Shown here: in pieces, positions 15,238-19,973 of the stretch
Layout: every line of letters starts with the position of its first letter
How positions within the stretch are numbered: position 1 is the first letter of the stretch
Source of the DNA: Candidatus Scatousia excrementipullorum
Lineage (GTDB): Bacteria; Cyanobacteriota; Vampirovibrionia; Gastranaerophilales; Gastranaerophilaceae
Assembly (NCBI GenBank): GCA_017694215.1
Contig: JADIND010000219.1
Location: 1 to 21,676, forward strand
Direction of reading: 5' to 3'
DNA length: 21,676 bases
The notes under the pieces: model-generated
What the model was told of the DNA's origin: nothing
Seen by the model: only the letters and a program-made list of their open reading frames with translations
The model's database searches: none
Made by a program: the position numbers and the translations under genes

Positions 15238-15310
15238 GCCGCGTTAGCTCAGTTGGTAGAGCAAGGGACTGAAAATCCCTGTGTCCTTGGTTCGATTCCG
15301 AGACGCGGCA
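15238..15310 (+). tRNA. tRNA-Phe (anticodon GAA), CCA not encoded
   Basis: The acceptor stem GCCGCGT (15238-15244) pairs with ACGCGGC (15303-15309), and the discriminator is A (15310). The D-arm is GCTC AGTTGGTAGA GAGC-like. The anticodon stem AGGGA/TCCCT surrounds CTGAAAA, with anticodon GAA at 15271-15273, and the T-arm is CTTGG TTCGATT CCGAG. The following bases are TTT, so the 3' CCA must be added enzymatically, unlike the tRNA-His of this window. Confidence 0.97.
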
Positions 15311-15385
15311 TTTTTGTTTGCCTTTTTATAAATAGTTAAATTTTCTGTTGTTAACATCAAATCAACTGTTAATTTACGATTAAAT

Positions 15386-15613
15386 TTAATCAGTTTTTAT
15401 TATTCCACTGACTTTGATATTAGCAAAATCTTTTAGTTTTAATACGGAACCGTTTATATCTGCATCACCTTTGATTGTTTCAAGGTTAGCCAAATCTAAT
15501 ACCCGTGAAAAATGGAAAATAGCATTCCCACCGATAGTATGCTTTGACAGACATTGCAGGAATTTGATTTTTTTGAAATAATAGGGGTGTGTTTCAAATA
15601 TATCTTGATTTTT
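15386..15613 (-). pseudogene. C-terminal remnant of a leucine-rich GGDA-type repeat protein
   Basis: The minus strand is open for 75 codons without a start codon. The translation contains two tandem units of about 21 residues: TIGGNAIFHFSRVLDLANLE, then TIKGDADINGSVLKLKDFAN, then I-KVSGIIKTD and a stop. The pattern G-G-x-A-x-F/I-x-x-S-x-V-x-D-L-x-N-L-x-x-I is that of leucine-rich surface-type repeat proteins. Upstream the translation degenerates and hits an in-frame stop at 15614-15616. No Shine-Dalgarno sequence or promoter is visible. A degenerate copy of the iteron repeat lies just beyond the broken end. It is read as the tail of a lost gene. Confidence 0.55.
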
Positions 15614-15635
15614 TTAGTCGGAAATCGCTAAAAAT

Positions 15636-15662
15636 GAAATTCCTGAATTGGGTGTTCTTTTA
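15636..15662. repeat. Degenerate iteron repeat (half copy)
   Basis: This 27-base segment matches the right half of the 88-bp element (ATTCCTGAAC-TGG-GTTCTTTTA type) at 23 of 27 positions and has the same orientation as the other copies. Confidence 0.5.
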
Positions 15663-15701
15663 AAATAATCAAACCATGTGACTCTTTACAATCATATTTT
15701 T

Positions 15702-16073
15702 TTATAGATATTCAAACAAAATTTTAGATAATTTAGATTCCTTAAATTCGTCTTTTATCTCATTTACTACTTTATTGTACAAGTCAACAAGACTATGTTC
15801 TTTTGTGTTTTCTAATGTATATGGAGCAGAACCCAAATTTTCCATTATTTTATTTTTATCTTTTTTGTATACCTTTAAATATATACTATCTCCACTTTCA
15901 TTTCGGTCTAATAATACCAAGTCCTTATTTCCATTATTTTCAAGCATTTTAATTTGATTTTTTATTCTATTGCTAGCACCTTCAGTATATAATCTAGCAA
16001 ATCTAAAAGAAACTCTAACTCTTGATGTAAAATTAGGTTGATTTGCATTATATGCTTGTACTTTAGAAATCAT
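15702..16073 (-). CDS. Small orphan protein with N-terminal NFTS tag
   Basis: This 123-residue protein is not recognised. It starts MISKVQAYNANQPNFTSRV, with the Phe-centred motif NFTS at residues 14-17, then SFRFARLYTEG. A helix (RIKNQIKMLENNG) leads into a probable beta hairpin (LVLLDRNESGDSIYLKVYK), and a helical C-terminus follows. The helix-hairpin part aligns in register with the protein at 18286-18678, suggesting distant paralogy. An AGGAG Shine-Dalgarno sequence lies 5 bases before the ATG, and a near-consensus promoter lies just upstream. Cellular role unknown; there is no classical signal peptide. Confidence 0.7.
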   Translation of the reverse strand: MISKVQAYNANQPNFTSRVRVSFRFARLYTEGASNRIKNQIKMLENNGNKDLVLLDRNESGDSIYLKVYKKDKNKIMENLGSAPYTLENTKEHSLVDLYNKVVNEIKDEFKESKLSKILFEYL

Positions 16074-16093
16074 TTTTACTCCTATAATTCTTT

Positions 16094-16121
16094 ATTATAT
16101 CCTACTACTTTATAACTACAA
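16094..16121 (-). promoter_or_regulatory. Putative promoter of the NFTS-tag gene
   Basis: On the minus strand TTGTAG (16116-16121) and a perfect TATAAT (16094-16099) are separated by 16 bp, about 20 bases before the start codon. The complete 88-bp iteron repeat lies about 90 bases further upstream. Confidence 0.5.
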
Positions 16122-16207
16122 AAATCCTGAATATTTTTTTTGCTATTTTTATTAAAAATTTTTACAATACGCTCTAAAAAAATTTATTCCTTTTTAATCT
16201 TAAATTT

Positions 16208-16295
16208 ATAACATTATTTAGGGTTTCTAAATTTACCTGTCCAAAAATTCCCGAACTGGTTGTCAAATATTCCTGAACTGGTTGTTCTTTTACAG
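16208..16295. repeat. 88-bp iteron repeat, copy 1
   Basis: This copy has the same length as copy 2 (16909-16996), matching at about 74 of 88 positions. Read on the minus strand it contains two tandem units of about 23 bp sharing CAACCAGTTC then GGAAT and a T run. It ends in TAATGTTAT. It lies upstream of the start of the NFTS-tag gene. Confidence 0.85.
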
Positions 16296-16330
16296 CAGGT
16301 TTTGATTTCTACCCCGACAAAATTACTTCT

Positions 16331-16747
16331 CTAAAAATCACGAATTTTACTTCCAATATTTTTTACATACCCCATAACTTTAAAAACCTCAAGCACTTCA
16401 AAACCCTTTTTACCAAAATTGCTTTGAATCTGGCTGTCGTTAATGGTTTCGTTATTCAGAAGGTATTTCATCATGATTTTTTTGAGAGAATCACCGCTTT
16501 CATAATTATATTTAGGTTTATCTATTCCGAAAATTACCTTTATTTTATTCATGAATTTGTCATCTTTGAGATAATTTTTATCGTTAACAAGACAAATATT
16601 TTTTTTGCCGTCAAAAATATCAGCACCTGTCTGCCCGTAATCCTGCTTTATTATTTCTCGGGAAACTCCTTTTTTCTTATGCAATACAATAAGACTTTCA
16701 AGCGGTGCATAAATTTCATCTCTGCCCCCAACTTTTGATAATTTCAT
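16331..16747 (-). CDS. Small hypothetical protein with apparent internal duplication
   Basis: This 138-residue protein is not recognised. The ATG at 16747 is chosen because AAGGAG lies 6 bases upstream; a longer frame from a TTG would include that Shine-Dalgarno sequence. The protein is basic and helical. Two segments look like repeats of one unit: GVSREIIKQDYGQTGADIFD then KKNICLVND (about residues 27-57), and TINDSQIQSNFGKKGFEVLE then KVMGYVKN (about 101-133). Both have the form helix, I-x-x-x-(Y/F)-G-x-x-G, helix, strand, like paired winged-helix-type units. That reading is tentative. No signal peptide and no Phe-centred tag is seen. Confidence 0.65.
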   Translation of the reverse strand: MKLSKVGGRDEIYAPLESLIVLHKKKGVSREIIKQDYGQTGADIFDGKKNICLVNDKNYLKDDKFMNKIKVIFGIDKPKYNYESGDSLKKIMMKYLLNNETINDSQIQSNFGKKGFEVLEVFKVMGYVKNIGSKIRDF

Positions 16748-16908
16748 AACATACTCCTTATACAAAATATTATATTATAAAGATTATTGAAAATTTAAAT
16801 TTCTTCAAAAAACAAAATACAACCGTAGATAAAAAACTGCCTCTGTGCAAAAATGAAATAGCAGATATGCTTCTTGATTATTACAAAATGTAAACAGCAC
16901 ATAAAAAA
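16748..16908 (+). other. Intergenic stretch with a possible short gene remnant
   Basis: Within the gene-free stretch 16748-17320, the plus strand stays open from about 16752 to a TAA near 16893 with a protein-like end (DKKLPLCKNEIADMLLDYYK). It has no start codon or Shine-Dalgarno sequence, so it may be the tail of a lost gene or chance. The rest of the stretch holds the iteron repeat copy 2 and several inverted repeats listed separately, plus an 8-bp inverted pair GGTCGGAT/ATCCGACC at 17010-17053. Confidence 0.25.
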
Positions 16909-16996
16909 ATAACATTAATACATTTTTCTAAGTTTATCTATCCCAAAATTCCCGAACTACCTGTCAAATATTCCTAAACTGGTTGTTCTTTTACAG
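16909..16996. repeat. 88-bp iteron repeat, copy 2
   Basis: Same length and orientation as copy 1. The right half (TATTCCT-AACTGGTTGTTC-TTTTACAG) is almost invariant, and the left flank is the most diverged part. It lies about 160 bases upstream of the start of the gene at 16331-16747. Confidence 0.85.
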
Positions 16997-17070
16997 GCGA
17001 AAATGAGCAGGTCGGATTTACTAATCAGACAAATAACAGAAAAATATCCGACCATTGCGGAATGAACAAT

Positions 17071-17156
17071 AATTGTAACCTTTTCAGAACAACAAAACAA
17101 GTGTTGTTTGAGTGCGAAGCACGATTTCACTTGCTTTATATGAAACGGTTACAATT
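17071..17156. repeat. 86-bp nested inverted repeat
   Basis: Outer arms AATTGTAACC (17071-17080) and GGTTACAATT (17147-17156) extend inward to TTTC/GAAA with one mismatch. Inside are CAAGTG/CACTTG and GTGC-GAA-GCAC. The fold could be a cruciform, a structured RNA or a small mobile element. No second copy is seen in the window. Confidence 0.6.
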
Positions 17157-17195
17157 GATTAGTGAATGAAGCATAGGACGGGAGCTTCTTTGTGG

Positions 17196-17221
17196 AACTT
17201 TCTTGTCGACACAAGAAAGTT
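17196..17221. repeat. Perfect 11-bp hairpin
   Basis: AACTTTCTTGT and ACAAGAAAGTT flank a CGAC loop. It is followed by a broken T-rich stretch, so terminator activity is possible, but no gene ends nearby on the plus strand. Confidence 0.55.
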
Positions 17222-17251
17222 TCTTATTGCTACAAATTATATTAAAAAATT

Positions 17252-17275
17252 GTTGGGCAGATATACCCAACCTAC
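17252..17275. repeat. REP-like palindrome ending in CAACCTAC
   Basis: GTTGGG and CCCAAC flank CAGATATA, followed by CTAC. The sequence resembles one terminus of the 178-bp element at 19655-19832. No partner end is visible nearby, so it is a solo copy or remnant. Confidence 0.55.
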
Positions 17276-17285
17276 TGACTTTACG

Positions 17286-17310
17286 TTATTAACCAGTTCT
17301 GGTTTAATAA
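17286..17310 (-). terminator. Possible terminator of the gene at 17321-17698
   Basis: TTATTAACCAG and CTGGTTTAATAA form an 11-bp stem with a TT loop and one bulge. It starts 10 bases past the minus-strand stop codon. It lacks a T run, so function is uncertain. Confidence 0.4.
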
Positions 17311-17320
17311 TAACAAATAT

Positions 17321-17698
17321 TTATTTAATAAATGTATTCTTGAAATGTTTTATTAATGGATGGTTTGCAAAGTCTTTTCCTGATAGTTTTATTGCATCGT
17401 TAGTTTCATTAAGCATTTGTTTTGCAGTTTTCAGGTATATTTTTTCTGCGCTTGTAGCCGGAATATTCTTTACATTGTATACGGGATGTCCATGCGAAGA
17501 AACATAAACTACAGGATTGTATAAAGAAAGAATAACATTACCATTAGAATAATCCTGTTGTACCTGCATTGCGAAATTATCCTGTGACGAAATTAATTTT
17601 TCCAGTTTATTTATAACTTTTTGCGGTTTAGAAGTTAACTTGTTTTTTATAATAAGCTTATTTTGATTAAAACCCTGTATATCTAGAATTTTTGGCAC
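17321..17698 (-). CDS. Small orphan protein (GTG start)
   Basis: This 125-residue protein is not recognised. The start is GTG at 17698, with AGGAG 8 bases upstream. A helix (KVINKLEKLISS) leads to a probable beta hairpin (AMQVQQDYSNGNVILSLYN), like the helix-hairpin module of the proteins at 15702-16073 and 18286-18678. This is followed by VYVSSHGHPVYNV and a helical C-terminus (KTAKQMLNETNDAIKLSG). It lacks the Phe-centred tag, so membership in that group is uncertain. A plausible promoter (TTGTTT, 17 bp, TAGAAT) lies about 30-60 bases upstream, and the 69-bp repeat copy B lies beyond it. Confidence 0.65.
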   Translation of the reverse strand: MPKILDIQGFNQNKLIIKNKLTSKPQKVINKLEKLISSQDNFAMQVQQDYSNGNVILSLYNPVVYVSSHGHPVYNVKNIPATSAEKIYLKTAKQMLNETNDAIKLSGKDFANHPLIKHFKNTFIK

Positions 17699-17730
17699 AA
17701 TAAATTCTCCTATGCTATATTAGTAGTATT

Positions 17731-17759
17731 ATTCTATTATATATATAATTATAAAACAA
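17731..17759 (-). promoter_or_regulatory. Putative promoter of the GTG-start orphan gene
   Basis: On the minus strand TTGTTT (17754-17759) and TAGAAT (17731-17736) are separated by 17 bp. The spacer is an AT-repeat, which also offers alternative -10 boxes. Confidence 0.4.
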
Positions 17760-17788
17760 TGATGTATTAATAAATATTAAAGTTATTA

Positions 17789-17857
17789 GTAGGTTTTGGT
17801 AATATCTGATTACAGAAACATTTTTGTTGCGGTAAATTAAAATTTACCACAACCTAC
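17789..17857. repeat. 69-bp MITE-like dispersed repeat, copy B
   Basis: Inverted relative to copy A (2719-2787), with the same length and three mismatches. The termini GTAGGTTTTGGTAA and TTACCACAACCTAC form inverted repeats. About 10 further bases on the left also resemble copy A's flank. Confidence 0.85.
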
Positions 17858-17895
17858 AGTGCTGAGCGGCAACCACCGCCCCATTTTGTCTTTCA

Positions 17896-18170
17896 CTGTC
17901 ATCCTGAATTTATTTCAGGATCTCAAATGGATTCTGAAACGAGTTCAGAATGACAGAGGAGTAATTCTTAAAAATACCGTCATGCTGAATTTATTTCAGC
18001 ATCTAATAAGATAAAAAGATTCTGAAACGGGTTCAGAATGACAGGGGTGTGGTTCTCAAAATTTCCGTTATGCAGGATTTATTTTAGCATCTAATAAGAT
18101 AAAAAGATTCTGAAACGGGTTCAGAATGACGGTGGAGAGTTTTTCAAAAATACTGTCGTGCTGAATTTAC
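17896..18170. repeat. Tandem array of long imperfect palindromes (three units plus a partial)
   Basis: Units start at 17896, about 17978 and about 18066, with a partial unit at 18153-18170; the period is about 81-88 bp. Each unit starts with a GTCATGCTGAATTTATTTCA type arm, has a short middle, and ends with an ATTCTGAAACGGGTTCAGAA type arm that is its inverted complement. Units two and three share the middle CTAATAAGATAAAAAGATTC. Similar CTGAA/TTCAG palindromes are dispersed in many bacterial genomes. Within the gene-free stretch 17699-18285, nothing else stands out besides copy B and the promoter above. Confidence 0.85.
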
Positions 18171-18285
18171 AATTTCTTTTAATTTATTGCTTAGTGTTTT
18201 ATGAGAAATTATTTTTAAATATTTTTTTACTAGCAAAAAAAATATTTTCAGGGTTTAGTAAGTTTGAAAGGAGAATTAATTTCAT

Positions 18286-18678
18286 ATGGATATACAAAAT
18301 CGTTCTTCTATTAATTTTAAGGCCAATGTTTCGCAATCAGTGATGTATCAACTACAGAAACAAGTTAAAAATTGTCATAGTAGGAAAAAATGTTCTGCAC
18401 TAGTCAAACAAAAGGTAGAAAATCTAAAGAGTTGGGGTAGTCCGGATTCTAATATAGTTATTGCAAAAGATCATAATGGTAAATATCTTTTAGGGGTCGA
18501 ATGTACTGTAGATAAAGGCTTGAGATTACCTTGGGCTATAAGAAATCTTGTAGCTAAAACTGAATTGTCTCAGTTTCTATCATTGAAGAAATCTAATATT
18601 GAGGAAACGGAAGACTCTATTAAATTTATGTATAAAAAATATGGGCTCAAATTTTTTAAAAAGCATCAAGATTTATGA
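18286..18678 (+). CDS. Small orphan protein with N-terminal NFKA tag
   Basis: This 130-residue protein is not recognised. It starts MDIQNRSSINFKANVSQSVM, with the motif NFKA at residues 10-13. A helix (ALVKQKVENLKSWGSPD) leads to a probable beta hairpin (NIVIAKDHNGKYLLGVEC), and this module aligns in register with the protein at 15702-16073. The middle contains three Cys (NCHSRKKC, EC), and the C-terminus is basic (YKKYGLKFFKKHQ). An AAGGAG Shine-Dalgarno sequence lies 12 bases before the ATG, a rather long spacing. The gene follows the palindrome array and ends toward a hairpin terminator shared with the convergent GNAT-like gene. Confidence 0.7.
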   Translation: MDIQNRSSINFKANVSQSVMYQLQKQVKNCHSRKKCSALVKQKVENLKSWGSPDSNIVIAKDHNGKYLLGVECTVDKGLRLPWAIRNLVAKTELSQFLSLKKSNIEETEDSIKFMYKKYGLKFFKKHQDL

Positions 18679-18749
18679 TAATTTGTGTTTAATTTATTGA
18701 ATTTTTACTATTATTTAAACATAATAATCTGATATACATATTGAAATAG

Positions 18750-18790
18750 AATGCTGTATTATTACAAAATAATACAGCATTTTAGTTTTT
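18750..18790 (+). terminator. Terminator between convergent genes
   Basis: A perfect 13-bp stem, ATGCTGTATTATT (18751-18763) with AATAATACAGCAT (18768-18780), has an ACAA loop and is followed by TTTAGTTTTT. It best serves the plus-strand orphan gene and may also act on the opposite strand. Confidence 0.8.
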
Positions 18791-18808
18791 GAATGTTTTT
18801 ATGCAAAT

Positions 18809-19549
18809 TTATGCATTTGTATCTAATCCATAGTTCAAACAATGTTGAATATTTTCTTTAGGTAAATACATTGTTGCAGAATTTGTAGGGGCGTTATATC
18901 TTTTACCGCCTTCTGCCAGCCATTTTGCACAACGGTTATTTGTCTCTGGGTCTGTTGCTCTAAAACCTAATTTATAATAAAATCCAACAGGTGATGTTCT
19001 TCCGTCTATGCTGCAAGCCTCAAGCATTACTCTGCCTTGTGTGTCTATATCATTTACACTATGCAATACTACATCTTTAATTGCATTAGTTCCGGTATTT
19101 TTTCCTGTTGACCATAATTCATCAATATAATAGTGAGGTCTTAATTGTGGACCTTTTAAATACAAGTGCGGTGGCGTTATCAGTTCTCCGATTTTAACTT
19201 TTAAATCTCTAAAACGATTCCCAAATTCAGGTTTTATAGCATTTTTTGCAATTGTTAATATAAGATCTTCTTTTGTTTCCCTATTACAAAATCCCAGTCC
19301 CATATCTTTTGTATAGCCGTCAGGTATAGGATGAAGAAGGGTATCACAGTCGATTTCTTTATGATATTGTATGCGTGCTTGATTGTATGAATTCAAGAAC
19401 GGATTTTGGGGAATTTTTATATTCATTCCTGAAGGTGTGGGATAAATTGCTTTTCCTTTTGTGACAGTAGTTTTCCCCAGTTGCAAACCATTTAATATAA
19501 TTTCTTGCATTGCCTGTTTTAAATATGGTTGATTTATTCTAATTATCAT
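18809..19549 (-). CDS. GNAT-fold acetyltransferase-like protein
   Basis: This 246-residue protein has a C-terminal half that resembles a GNAT domain. GKNTGTNAIKDVVLHS (about residues 149-164) fits the acetyl-CoA pyrophosphate-binding loop and helix. RVMLEACS is the preceding-type beta strand and VGFYYKLGFR (188-197) is the GNAT hallmark near the C-terminus. The N-terminal 120 residues are unassigned and contain a Pro/Gly-rich segment. Substrate unknown. AAGGA lies 6-7 bases before the ATG. It lies among tagged orphan genes but lacks the Phe-centred tag. Its upstream region carries the 178-bp MITE-like element. Confidence 0.65.
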   Translation of the reverse strand: MIIRINQPYLKQAMQEIILNGLQLGKTTVTKGKAIYPTPSGMNIKIPQNPFLNSYNQARIQYHKEIDCDTLLHPIPDGYTKDMGLGFCNRETKEDLILTIAKNAIKPEFGNRFRDLKVKIGELITPPHLYLKGPQLRPHYYIDELWSTGKNTGTNAIKDVVLHSVNDIDTQGRVMLEACSIDGRTSPVGFYYKLGFRATDPETNNRCAKWLAEGGKRYNAPTNSATMYLPKENIQHCLNYGLDTNA

Positions 19550-19654
19550 AGATTCCTTTGCTGTGTTGTATGAAAATATAAAAATCGTAAAAGAAATTTT
19601 TGCTATTTCTATCGATAAATTTACAATTATTCATTAAGTTACAAATATCTAGCT

Positions 19655-19832
19655 TGTAGGTTGGGCATACTTGCCCAACGGTAATAGGGGCTATTAATCG
19701 GAGGTGGACTTTTCTTTGATTTTGTAATTTTATGTCCTAATAAAGTCCGGTTTAAGCCAGTTTAAGAATACAATATCAAACAGTTTCCGACGACTAATAT
19801 TTAGTGTTGTCGGGCAAGTATGCCCAACCTAC
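19655..19832. repeat. 178-bp MITE-like element with hairpin termini
   Basis: Termini 19655-19679 and 19808-19832 are 25-bp inverted repeats with one mismatch, starting TGTAGGTTGGG. Each terminus is itself a hairpin: GTTGGGCA and TGCCCAAC around a 4-base loop. The interior has no coding potential but has further inverted pairs, for example GGTAATAG/CTATTA and CCGACGAC/GTTGTCGG. It occupies much of the gene-free stretch 19550-19973. No clear target-site duplication is visible. Confidence 0.75.
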
Positions 19833-19973
19833 AGACTGTGTTGAAAAATTTTTCAAATTTTTAAATTTAGGTGGAAATTTATTTTAACTTACTCTAAAAT
19901 ATAAAAATATTGTGTAAATATGAGCAAATTTTATTTTTAGGTGTGTTAAATATTACATAGGGAGTATTTTATA

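Noticed and set aside
17166..17507. Plus-strand 113-codon frame as a gene
   Set aside because: It runs through two hairpins and antisense to the better-supported minus-strand gene at 17321-17698, and has no convincing Shine-Dalgarno sequence.
17896..18170. CRISPR array
   Set aside because: The units are 81-88 bp long palindromes with near-identical middles and no unique spacers, and there are no cas genes nearby.
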